Source of the DNA: Maricaulis sp034670125
Lineage (GTDB): Bacteria; Pseudomonadota; Alphaproteobacteria; Caulobacterales; Maricaulaceae
DNA: 64,000 bases
NCBI RefSeq assembly: GCF_034670125.1
Contig: NZ_JAXMOC010000004.1
Coordinates: 1-64,000 of the forward strand
Direction of reading: 5' to 3'
Below the pieces are notes generated by a model. That model saw nothing but the letters and a program-made list of their open reading frames with translations, did no database searches and was not told where the DNA came from. Below are positions 7,764 through 15,269 of the stretch, one piece after another. Numbering within the stretch: position 1 is the stretch's first letter; the number at the start of each line of letters is the position of its first letter. A program made the translations under genes and the position numbers.

Positions 7764-9242
7764 ATGTCGACCGACCCGTCTCCTTCTGACGATGATGCCC
7801 ATCGTCCTGTCAACGCGCCGCTGGCGGGCGCGCTCGCCAATTTGCGGGCGCAATTATTGATAGTGACCCTGTCGCTGATGGCCGTCGGCCTCGTCCTTGT
7901 CTATTTCCCGGCGGCTGCGAGTTTCCGCCTGCAATGGATGACCGACCGGGCTGAGGCGGCGCACCTGGCGGCCCTGGCGGCCGATGTCGCCCGCGGAGGG
8001 GCATTGGGGGAGGAAGAGGTCCGTGCCCTCCTGATGGGCGCTGACGCCGTCGCAGTGGCCCGTGTACGCGATGGCATGAACGAGCTTGTGCTGTATTCCG
8101 GCCCGATCGGTGAGGGGCTGGTTGAAAGCGACCTGCGTTCGGCGACCTGGCTGACCCATATCCGGGACACGGTGGATACGCTGAACGCGTCGGACAACCG
8201 GCTGTTGCGGATCCGCGCCCATCCGGCCGGGGCGCCCGGCGAGTTGATCGACGTGATCGTCCGCGAAGGGCCGCTGCACGAAGCACTCCGGAGTTTTTCC
8301 CGCCGCCTGCTGCTCTATGCCAGCATCGCCGCAATCGTGGTCGGTGCGGTCCTGTACTGCGCCTTGTTCTTCCTGTTCGTCCGACCGATGCGGCGGCTGG
8401 CCGGCGCGATGACCCATTTCCGGGAAGATCCGGCGGATCCGGCCCGCATGATCCGGCCCGGGGCAGCGCGCAACGAGATTGGCCAGGCCGAGCACGAGCT
8501 GGCCCGCATGCAGGCCGATGTGCGCCAGGCCCTGCTGCAGCGCGAGCGGCTGGCGGCGCTGGGCGGGGCGGTCGCCCGGATCAATCACGACCTGCGCAAT
8601 GTGCTCGCCAGCGCCCAGCTCGTCTCAGACCGGTTGGCGATGGACGATGATGACAGGGTGCGGGGCATGGGGGAGCGCCTGGTTCGGGCCGTTGATCGCG
8701 GGGTGCGCCTGTGTGAGGCGACACTTCAGTTCGGTCGCGCCGAGGAAAGCGCTCCGGTCCGCCAGCCGATCAACCTGCAGACCCTGCTCGACGAGGTCGC
8801 CGGTGATGCGATCCTCGCAGAGGGAGAGGTGATCTGGAGCAATGAGGTCGGCGCGGACATCCGCATTGATGCGGACCCGGACCAGGCCCATCGCCTGCTG
8901 CTCAACCTGTGCCGCAATGCGATCCAGGCGATGCAGGTGATAGAGGGCGAGCGTCGCCTGACCGCTCGGGCCACGCCGGTCCCCCCGGTCGGCGCCGGTT
9001 CCGGACAAGGTGCTGGCGAGGTCTGGCTGGAGATATCCGATACCGGGCCGGGCGTGCCGGCCAAGGCCCGTGAGCGCTTGTTCCAGGCATTCAGCGGTTC
9101 GACCCGGCGCGGCGGCACCGGTCTTGGTCTGTCGATCGCCCGCGAGCTCGCGCGCGCCCATGGCGGTGATGTGGACCTGGTCTCGACCGGTGCGGCCGGA
9201 ACCATCTTTTCCGTGAGACTGCCGGCCGCGGCTCAGGGCTGA
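7764..9242 (+). CDS. Sensor histidine kinase
   Basis: A 492-aa membrane histidine kinase. It has a membrane helix at about residues 30-50, a sensor region of about 125 residues outside the membrane, a second helix around 180-205 (LLLYASIAAIVVGAVLYCALFF is split here by its two halves), a HAMP-like linker and a dimerisation helix with phospho-acceptor His275 in ARINHDLRN. The ATPase domain shows the N box NLCRNAIQAM, G1 DTGPGVP and G2 GTGLGLSIAREL. No response regulator lies nearby, so the partner is unknown. The gene's stop region overlaps the end of the convergent gamma-glutamyltransferase gene by 10 bases (9233-9242). The start lacks a strong Shine-Dalgarno sequence. Confidence 0.9.
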   Translation: MSTDPSPSDDDAHRPVNAPLAGALANLRAQLLIVTLSLMAVGLVLVYFPAAASFRLQWMTDRAEAAHLAALAADVARGGALGEEEVRALLMGADAVAVARVRDGMNELVLYSGPIGEGLVESDLRSATWLTHIRDTVDTLNASDNRLLRIRAHPAGAPGELIDVIVREGPLHEALRSFSRRLLLYASIAAIVVGAVLYCALFFLFVRPMRRLAGAMTHFREDPADPARMIRPGAARNEIGQAEHELARMQADVRQALLQRERLAALGGAVARINHDLRNVLASAQLVSDRLAMDDDDRVRGMGERLVRAVDRGVRLCEATLQFGRAEESAPVRQPINLQTLLDEVAGDAILAEGEVIWSNEVGADIRIDADPDQAHRLLLNLCRNAIQAMQVIEGERRLTARATPVPPVGAGSGQGAGEVWLEISDTGPGVPAKARERLFQAFSGSTRRGGTGLGLSIARELARAHGGDVDLVSTGAAGTIFSVRLPAAAQG

Positions 9243-10948
9243 CGCGCCTGACCTTCCCGGCGCGGGTCGGCGCCGCCGATCAGGGTCCCGTCCTCCAGCC
9301 TGCGGACGATATGTAATCCGGAATTCTCACCCCGATTGGCATCGAGCGTGAAGCCGAGGCCGGAAAGCCCGGCCAGGATTGCCGGATCCATGCCATCCTC
9401 CACCCGAACCACATCGCCGCGCGCCACCACGTTCGGCAGCTCGATGGCCTGCTGGGGCGTAAGGCCCCAATCCAGCATCGCGACCAGCGTCTTGGCCGTG
9501 TAGGCGATGATTGAAGAGCCGCCGGGCGAGCCGGTCGCCAGTACGAATTCTCCATCCCGGTCGAAGACGATGGTCGGTGACATGGACGAGCGCGGTCGCT
9601 TGCCACCTGCCGGTGCGTTCGGCACGAGGGCGCCATTGGCGTCCGTTGGCGTGCGTGAAAAATCGGTCAGCTGGTTGTTGAGGAAGAAGCCCCCGGCCAT
9701 GCGGTGGCTGCCAAATACGCTTTCCACCGTGGTAGTCATCGAGACCACATCGCCATCGCTGTCGACGATCACGAAGTGGCTGGTTCCGGGCGAGTCCGGG
9801 GTCGCATCGGCGCCGGGTGCGTCAATCCCGTCCGGGATGCCCGGGGTTGCTGTCGGCAGGGCGGTGGTGCGCTGGATGCTGCGAGACCGCTCGGCGATGT
9901 AGTCCGCGTCGAGCAGGCCTTCGACCGGAACGGTCACGAAATCCGCATCGGCGACATAAGCGTCGCGGTCGGCATAGGCGAGGCGGCTGGCTTCGATGAA
10001 ACGGCGCCAGCCTTCCAGTGTCTCCGGTCCGGTCGCCGACATGTCATAGGGTTCCAGCAAGCCGAGTATCTCGTTGACCGTCACCCCGCCCGATGAGGGG
10101 GGCGGCGCACTGCAAACCGTCCATTCGCGATAGTCACGGCAGAGTGCATCACGGCGCACCGCTTGATAGGTGGCCAGATCGGTCAGGGTGAGGCCGCCCG
10201 GTCGCGGTTCGTCCTGCACCGCGGCGATGATCGCGGCGGCCAGCGGACCCTCGTAGAGCGCCCGCCAGTCGGCGGCGAGCGCCCGTGTGCTATCGGCATA
10301 GGCCGGATTGCGCAGCCGATGGCCGGCGGGCAGGGGGGTGCCGTCATCGGTAAAGAAATAGGCGCGGGACGCCGGCCATTCATCCAGCGGTCCTCGCGGC
10401 GCCATGCCGGCAATGAACCGGGCCAGTCGCGGCGAGATCTCGAACCCGTCCTGGGCAAGTCCGGTCGCGGCGTCAAATCCGTCCGCCCAGTCCAGCGCCC
10501 CGTGATCGGCATGGGCCATGGCCAGCATGGCGACAGCCCCGGGGACTCCGATGGAATGCCCGGAGAAAACCGATTCGCCAAAGCCCAGCGCTTGGCCGTT
10601 TGCATCGAGAAAAAGGGCCGACGTGGCGCTGGCCGGGGCGGTCTCGCGACCATCATAAACAGTCAGGTCACCGGTCTGGGCATCAAAATACAAAAGGAAG
10701 GCGCCGCCGCCGAGGCCAGAACTCTGTGGCTCCACCAGTCCCAGAACGCTTTGTACGGCGATGGCCGCATCGATGGCATCGCCGCCAGCCCGCAGCGCCT
10801 CCAGCCCGGCTTCGACCGCGTGCGGATTGGCAGCCGCCACCATGGCTGGACCGGCAACGGCGTCGTCGGGAGTCTCCTGCGCGTTCGAGCAACTGGCGAG
10901 AAACAGGCCGCCGGCGAGCGCGGTGGTGGCGAACAGGAAACGCAGCAT
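9233..10948 (-). CDS. ggt: Gamma-glutamyltransferase lipoprotein
   Basis: A 571-aa gamma-glutamyltranspeptidase, an Ntn hydrolase that cleaves itself into two subunits and hydrolyses or transfers the gamma-glutamyl group of glutathione and related compounds. The likely new N-terminal nucleophile is Thr389 in PGTSHFVIVDSDG, which matches the T-x-H-x-x-V-D pattern of the family. The SSGLGGGAF segment and GSPGGSSI motif are conserved. The N-terminus is a lipoprotein signal with lipobox LASC, so the enzyme is probably anchored in the periplasm or outer membrane. It is transcribed away from the P1 peptidase; the 64 bases between them must hold both promoters. Confidence 0.94.
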   Translation of the reverse strand: MLRFLFATTALAGGLFLASCSNAQETPDDAVAGPAMVAAANPHAVEAGLEALRAGGDAIDAAIAVQSVLGLVEPQSSGLGGGAFLLYFDAQTGDLTVYDGRETAPASATSALFLDANGQALGFGESVFSGHSIGVPGAVAMLAMAHADHGALDWADGFDAATGLAQDGFEISPRLARFIAGMAPRGPLDEWPASRAYFFTDDGTPLPAGHRLRNPAYADSTRALAADWRALYEGPLAAAIIAAVQDEPRPGGLTLTDLATYQAVRRDALCRDYREWTVCSAPPPSSGGVTVNEILGLLEPYDMSATGPETLEGWRRFIEASRLAYADRDAYVADADFVTVPVEGLLDADYIAERSRSIQRTTALPTATPGIPDGIDAPGADATPDSPGTSHFVIVDSDGDVVSMTTTVESVFGSHRMAGGFFLNNQLTDFSRTPTDANGALVPNAPAGGKRPRSSMSPTIVFDRDGEFVLATGSPGGSSIIAYTAKTLVAMLDWGLTPQQAIELPNVVARGDVVRVEDGMDPAILAGLSGLGFTLDANRGENSGLHIVRRLEDGTLIGGADPRREGQARQP

Positions 10949-11012
10949 CTAACTTGCCCCTCAGCAATGTCCGGTCAGACTGGACCGTGAAGTGACAGAT
11001 AAGAGGTCGGTC

Positions 11013-12008
11013 ATGTCAATGCCAGCACCGCGAAACAGCCTCACCGATATTGCCGGCCTGCGGGTCGGCCAGGTCCACGACGCCGTCGTGCGGACCGGCG
11101 TGACCGTCATCCTGCCGGACGAACGGGCCGTTTGTGCGGTTGATGTCCGCGGTGGCGGACCCGGTACGCGAGAGACCGATGCGCTGGCCAGCCACACCCT
11201 GGTCGACGCAGTCGATGCAATCGTCCTGTCCGGAGGCTCGTCCTACGGGCTGGCGGCAGCGGACGGTGTCGCGGCGGCGCTGGGCGCGCGCGGTGACGGG
11301 TTCGCCCTGTTCGACATGCCCGGCGTTCCGAGATCCCCGGTCGTGCCGTCGGCCATTCTCTATGACTTGGCCAATGGTGGCGACAAGGCCTGGGGCGAGG
11401 AGCCTCCCTACCGGGCCCTTGGCAAGGCTGCGCTGGCCGCCGTTACCGATACGGTCGAGCTGGGGGCGTTCGGCGCCGGTCATGGTGCTCGCGCAGGTCT
11501 CCATGCCGGTGGCACCGGCACGGCGAGCCTGGAGCTGTCCGGCGATGGCGGGCGTGTCGCGGCTTTGGTCTGCGTCAACAGTTTCGGCTCGGTCACCCTG
11601 CCGGGCGATGACGATGTCTACTGGGCCTGGCCCCATGAAATCGATGGCGAATTTGGTGGCGGACGCCCGGCCCCGGACTGGCGACCCGCCCCGGAGGACT
11701 GGGGTGCGGCGAAGATGCAGCCCGGACCTCGGGAGAACACGACGATCGCCGTTGTCGCAACCGATATCGCCCTGACGCGGGCCCAGGCCAAACGTCTCGC
11801 CATCATGGCCCAGGACGGGCTGGCCCGTGCAATCCGGCCGGTCCACACCCCGTTTGACGGGGATGTCGTTTTCGCGATCTCGACGGGGGCGCAGCCTCTG
11901 GGCGAGGGCGGTGAAGCCCGTCTCGCCCGACTCGGATCCGCCGCAGCCGACTGTCTCGCCCGGGCTGTCGCCCGCGGCGTTCACGCGGCCCGCCAGGCAG
12001 GTCGTTGA
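11013..12008 (+). CDS. P1 family peptidase (DmpA-like L-aminopeptidase/D-esterase)
   Basis: A 331-aa Ntn-fold hydrolase of the DmpA/P1 family. The sequence opens LTDIAGLRVGQVHD, continues with GTRETDAL and SGGSSYGLAAADG, and has the autocleavage region GAGHGARAGLHAGGTGTASLEL (written here in two parts: GAGHGARAGLHAGG, TGTASLEL). Members cut themselves before a Ser or Thr; the Thr after GGTG is the probable nucleophile here. ATG at 11013 follows AGAGG by six bases; a GTG at 10992 and an ATG at 11019 are in frame. Substrates are N-terminal amino acids or D-amino acid esters in known members; the real one here is unknown. Confidence 0.88.
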   Translation: MSMPAPRNSLTDIAGLRVGQVHDAVVRTGVTVILPDERAVCAVDVRGGGPGTRETDALASHTLVDAVDAIVLSGGSSYGLAAADGVAAALGARGDGFALFDMPGVPRSPVVPSAILYDLANGGDKAWGEEPPYRALGKAALAAVTDTVELGAFGAGHGARAGLHAGGTGTASLELSGDGGRVAALVCVNSFGSVTLPGDDDVYWAWPHEIDGEFGGGRPAPDWRPAPEDWGAAKMQPGPRENTTIAVVATDIALTRAQAKRLAIMAQDGLARAIRPVHTPFDGDVVFAISTGAQPLGEGGEARLARLGSAAADCLARAVARGVHAARQAGR

Positions 12009-12119
12009 GGCGCGCTGCACAAGCGGGTGCAATTGCCGTCATCCGGGACTTGCCATCGCCAAAGGCCGGGGCTAGGTTCCGCGCCTCTTCGGGGCCAAGA
12101 CCCTGGAGCCATACGGCCT

Positions 12120-12196
12120 GCACCGGTAGCTCAGTTGGATAGAGCACTAGACTACGAATCTAGGGGTCGGGGGTTCGAATCCTCCCCGGTGCGCCA
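12120..12196 (+). tRNA. tRNA-Arg (anticodon ACG)
   Basis: A complete 77-nt tRNA cloverleaf. The acceptor stem GCACCGG pairs with CCGGTGC (12186-12192), followed by discriminator G and an encoded CCA (12194-12196). The D arm contains AGCTCAGTTGGATAGAGC, the anticodon stem CTAGA/TCTAG encloses CTACGAA (anticodon ACG, read as ICG for CGN arginine codons), and the T arm contains GGTTCGAATCC. The gene follows the P1 peptidase after 111 bases. A hairpin with a T-rich tail at 12299-12322 may end it. Confidence 0.98.
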
Positions 12197-12298
12197 TTTT
12201 TCTTATCTCGCGACAGTCCGCTGCGCGGACGTCTCCGATGGGGCGGCCTGACCGGCCGACGCGCGGTCGCGCTTGCGAACCCATTGGGTTCGAATTGG

Positions 12299-12322
12299 CG
12301 CTTCTGAAGCGCGCCATTTTTC
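12299..12322 (+). terminator. Possible terminator after tRNA-Arg
   Basis: Downstream of tRNA-Arg, GGCGCTT-CTG-AAGCGC(GC)C forms a short hairpin followed by ATTTTTCT. This would end the tRNA transcript about 110 bases after the CCA. The same gcgccatttttct string also follows the tRNA directly at 12191-12203, see findings. Confidence 0.5.
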
Positions 12323-12400
12323 TCTTTGTTCCCGTTCGGCTCGATCCGAGCCTGATGCCAATTTCGGTGCCGGGAGCGGTGCCTTTCCTGGAAGGCTCAC

Positions 12401-12430
12401 AAAAAGGGCCGGACAATTGCGCCCGGCCCT
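12401..12430 (-). terminator. Rho-independent terminator of the DJ-1-like gene
   Basis: Read on the minus strand, AGGGCCGG pairs with CCGGCCCT around a loop of about ten bases and is followed by TTTTTG (aaaaa at 12401-12405 on the plus strand). It lies 26 bases after the stop of the gene ending at 12456. Confidence 0.85.
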
Positions 12431-12455
12431 CTTCAGATTTGACTGACCGTCAGGA

Positions 12456-12962
12456 TCAGGCGGCCGGTGCGGCTTCGCGTTGCAGGCGGCCGATCACGGC
12501 GTCGATGATCTTCCACTCACAATCGGCTTCGTCACTGGCGTAGAGATGGCCGTCAATCAGGGCGGCTGACGTTGCCTGCGACGGCGTATCTGTACCGGCA
12601 AGCGTGGCGATGATCGACGCGCTTCCGGAGAGCGCGATTACCGGCTTGCCCTTGCTTGCAAAAAGCTTGGCCAGTGCCGTGGCACTCTCCGCCTGGGTCG
12701 CAGCATCTTCGAGCAGCACCAGTGCGTCATACTGGCTCTCATCGATGTCGGCGACGGTTTCCGCCACGGCAAAATTGATCTCCGTTCCACCATTCTTTCC
12801 GCGCAACAGGGCCTGCTGACCGGAGACCAGGACGGCGCGCCGGTTGTGGCGGGCAAGCGCGTCATTGGCGGTTTGCAATTGCTGGACATTGACGGACTCG
12901 GCGACAAATGCAGCAACGCGGCTCGGACGGGGACCATGTTTCATCAAGCGGGTATTCTCCAT
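12456..12962 (-). CDS. DJ-1/PfpI-like protein, similar to the catalase C-terminal domain
   Basis: A protein of about 168 aa with a flavodoxin-like DJ-1/PfpI pattern: beta strand VAAFVAESVNVQQL, then NRRAVLVSGQQALL, a QYDALVLLEDAA strand and GKPVIALSGSASI. The arrangement recalls the class-I glutamine-amidotransferase-like domain at the C-terminus of large-subunit catalases rather than classical DJ-1 proteases; the usual nucleophile Cys at the strand-helix elbow is not seen (LEDAA). The start is uncertain: ATGs at 12980, 12962 and 12944 are in frame and only the last has a GGAG, 12 bases away. Confident as a gene, weak on function. Confidence 0.7.
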   Translation of the reverse strand: MENTRLMKHGPRPSRVAAFVAESVNVQQLQTANDALARHNRRAVLVSGQQALLRGKNGGTEINFAVAETVADIDESQYDALVLLEDAATQAESATALAKLFASKGKPVIALSGSASIIATLAGTDTPSQATSAALIDGHLYASDEADCEWKIIDAVIGRLQREAAPAA

Positions 12963-13261
12963 TTTGCGGGCGCAGTTCATCCGGCGCCTAAGAATTATCA
13001 GGTAGACGAATAATGATCGCAGGCGGAGAATCAAGTCCGCCTTGTGTTATTAAAATATATCTACGGCCGAGACGGAAATATTCGGACGAAGAGTATAGGC
13101 AATATTCTGTTTAACAAGTTGGGCTTGGCCGGTGCGGATGCCATGTGAAGGCATTTTTGCTCAAATACTGATTTGTGCAGTTTGGCCCTGTTGGTCGGGT
13201 GGACAGCGTCGCTGGTGAGTTTGCGGACTGCAGCCAAGGTCCCGAGAGAACTTGTCCGGGT
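12963..13261. other. AT-rich intergenic region
   Basis: About 300 bases between the MFS gene and the DJ-1-like gene, both on the minus strand. The part 13030-13110 is clearly AT-rich for this genome (for example attaaaatatatc) and probably holds the promoter for the DJ-1-like gene. A weak plus-strand hairpin ATGCC-ATGTGAA-GGCAT followed by TTTTTG is at 13139-13157, and CAAAT-ACTG-ATTTG at about 13161-13174. No convincing gene is visible. Confidence 0.55.
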
Positions 13262-14584
13262 TCAGTCGCGCCAGCTCGAATCGTCGAATCCGCTGTCGAA
13301 CCCGTCGTCGGGGTCTGCGCTGTCCTCGTCGGCATGTTCCATCAACTCGACAACAGAGACCGAGGTCGTCGCCGTTGGTTCGAAATCCGACTTGTCCTCA
13401 TCCCGGACCGGGGCCGTTCCAGTGCGGCGCACAAGCATCATGCCGGTCAGGCTGAACAGCGCGACCGCAGCAAACAGGAACAGCCCGGCCGGGCCAATGA
13501 AGCTCATGACGGTACTGGCGGCTAGCGGTCCGATCATCGAGCCCAGGGCCCAGACCATCAGGATGCCGGACATCATGCTGGTCGCCTGGCCTTCCGGAGC
13601 CCGGTCGGCGGCATGGGCGACAGCGACACCGTAATAGGACAGCGCGCCGGCACCCCAGATGGCAGCGATGGCGAAAATCGCGATGGGGGGCAGAATGCCG
13701 CTGAACAGGGCCATGACCAGGGCCGCCGCACCCGCCGTGAACGCCAGGCCGGCAATCACCAGGCGGCGGTCCACGCGGTCCGAAAGCATGCCTGCGGGCC
13801 AGGTTGCGATGACCGATCCACCAATCATGGCCGCGTTGAACAGGGCGGCCGTCTGCGTGACGCTGCTGGCGGCGAAGTCCTGGATATAGACGGCGTAGAG
13901 TTGGAGCACGGCGCCGGAAACCATGCCGGAGATCAAGGCCGCGATAATCGCCGATGGAGCGATTTTCCAGATTTTCAACGGGCTGAACGGGGTCGTCGTC
14001 GGCGCTGCGGGTTCGGCGCGGCGGGTGGCGCAGACCGGAATGAGGCTTGCTGTCAGAAGGGCGGCGACGATCAGGAAGCCGGTCGCGGTGCCCGCCGGTG
14101 CGCCGGCCACCAGGAAGGGACCGGCCATGAAGCCAAGCTTGGATGTGACAAGATAGAAGCCAAGGATGGCGCCGCGGCTCTGGCTCGGCGCGGCGTCGGC
14201 GATCCAGCTCTCGCCCGAGGCCAGGAAGCCGGCGACCGAGACACCGATGATGAACTGAACCAGCATCCACCAGGCCATCGCGCCGCTGATGTACAGTGCC
14301 GCCGCCCCCAAGGAGGCGGCCGCCGCGAAACCGGCGATGGCCCGGATATGGCCGATCTGCATGATTTCGCGCGGTGCCAGCCGGGCTCCCAGCATGAAGC
14401 CAAGTGCGTAGGCCGATACGATCGCCCCGATCTTGAGCGGCGCGGCGCCCTGGGAAACCAGCGTCAGCGGACCGACCACGGACAGTGCCCCGGTCGCCAT
14501 TTGCAGGATGGCAAGGGCAATGACGATGGCCGCGACATTGCGATAGCTGTCGGTTCCGGAGGCGAGGGTTTGGGGGCGGGTCAT
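13262..14584 (-). CDS. MFS transporter
   Basis: A 440-aa major facilitator superfamily protein with about 12 predicted membrane helices. The cytoplasmic loop after helix 2 reads LGARLAPREIMQIGHIRAIA, in the place of the MFS signature loop, and the second half repeats it as AGMLSDRVDRRLVIAG. The helix-4/5 segment with GESWIADAAPSQSRGAILG resembles the YcaD/YfkF-like group of small-molecule exporters. The last 55 residues form an unusual acidic tail (DEDKSDFEPTATTSVSVV, then MEHADEDSADPDDGF). The substrate cannot be inferred. It lies between an Lrp regulator and a DJ-1-like gene, all on the same strand. Confidence 0.88.
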   Translation of the reverse strand: MTRPQTLASGTDSYRNVAAIVIALAILQMATGALSVVGPLTLVSQGAAPLKIGAIVSAYALGFMLGARLAPREIMQIGHIRAIAGFAAAASLGAAALYISGAMAWWMLVQFIIGVSVAGFLASGESWIADAAPSQSRGAILGFYLVTSKLGFMAGPFLVAGAPAGTATGFLIVAALLTASLIPVCATRRAEPAAPTTTPFSPLKIWKIAPSAIIAALISGMVSGAVLQLYAVYIQDFAASSVTQTAALFNAAMIGGSVIATWPAGMLSDRVDRRLVIAGLAFTAGAAALVMALFSGILPPIAIFAIAAIWGAGALSYYGVAVAHAADRAPEGQATSMMSGILMVWALGSMIGPLAASTVMSFIGPAGLFLFAAVALFSLTGMMLVRRTGTAPVRDEDKSDFEPTATTSVSVVELMEHADEDSADPDDGFDSGFDDSSWRD

Positions 14585-14698
14585 TTTGGCTCGTCGGCAG
14601 GAGGCGAAAGAAGAGCGGCGGGTCGCGGTCGTGGCGTGCCGGGCGATTGCTGCCGGCCAATTTCATGCAGAGCTGTCAGCCATGCAAGGTCTGTCACA

Positions 14699-15154
14699 TC
14701 AGACCGGCAATTCCGTGGTGTTCTTGATTGCTTCCATGGCGAAACTGGCGCTGACATCGGACAGCGGCGCAATGGCGATCAGCTTCTTGTAGGCTTCGTC
14801 ATAGGCGCGGACATCGGGCAGGCACAGCTTGATCAGATAGTCGATATCACCGCTGAGGCGGTAGAATTCGACGACTTCGGGCATACGCGCGACCCCGTCG
14901 GCGAAGCGTTTCAGCCATTCCGCGTCGTGATGGCTGGTGCGCACGGTGACGAAGAGCGTGGCCTGCAGGTCCAGGGCTTCCGGGTCCAACAAGGCAACGT
15001 GCTTGCGGATGATGCCCGCCTCGGCGAGGCGCTTCAGACGGCGCGCCGTCGGGGTGGCGCTAAGGCCGATCAGGTCGGCCAGTTCCTGCACCGTCCGGTC
15101 AGAATCCTTTTGCACGGCCCGCAACAGGCGTCGATCATGTTCGTCCAGAACCAT
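14699..15154 (-). CDS. Lrp/AsnC family transcriptional regulator
   Basis: A 151-aa regulator with an N-terminal winged helix-turn-helix (LDEHDRRLLRAVQKDSDRTV, then ELADLIGLSATPTARRLKRL) and a C-terminal RAM ligand-binding domain (TLFVTVRTSH to AIAPLSDVSASFAMEAIKN). Proteins of this size act as dimers or octamers and sense amino acids. It is transcribed divergently from a class-V aminotransferase gene with 115 bases between the starts, the usual layout for a regulator and its target; an inverted repeat GATTT-N5-AAATC at 15208-15222 lies in this gap. Confidence 0.94.
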   Translation of the reverse strand: MVLDEHDRRLLRAVQKDSDRTVQELADLIGLSATPTARRLKRLAEAGIIRKHVALLDPEALDLQATLFVTVRTSHHDAEWLKRFADGVARMPEVVEFYRLSGDIDYLIKLCLPDVRAYDEAYKKLIAIAPLSDVSASFAMEAIKNTTELPV

Positions 15155-15269
15155 GAATCTGCCCCTTCTTGGTGATTATCCCTACACCTGAACCGTACCA
15201 CAGCCGAGATTTGGTGAAAATCGCCGCGTCAAAGATGGTTTCATGCCGCGATATTGATGCGAGGTGACC

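Noticed and set aside
12238..12543. Plus-strand frame of about 100 codons after tRNA-Arg
   Set aside because: It covers a terminator and the end of the DJ-1-like gene on the other strand, with no ribosome-binding site.
13138..13157. Plus-strand terminator for a small RNA in the gap before the MFS gene
   Set aside because: The stem is only 5 bp and no promoter or conserved structure upstream could be supported.
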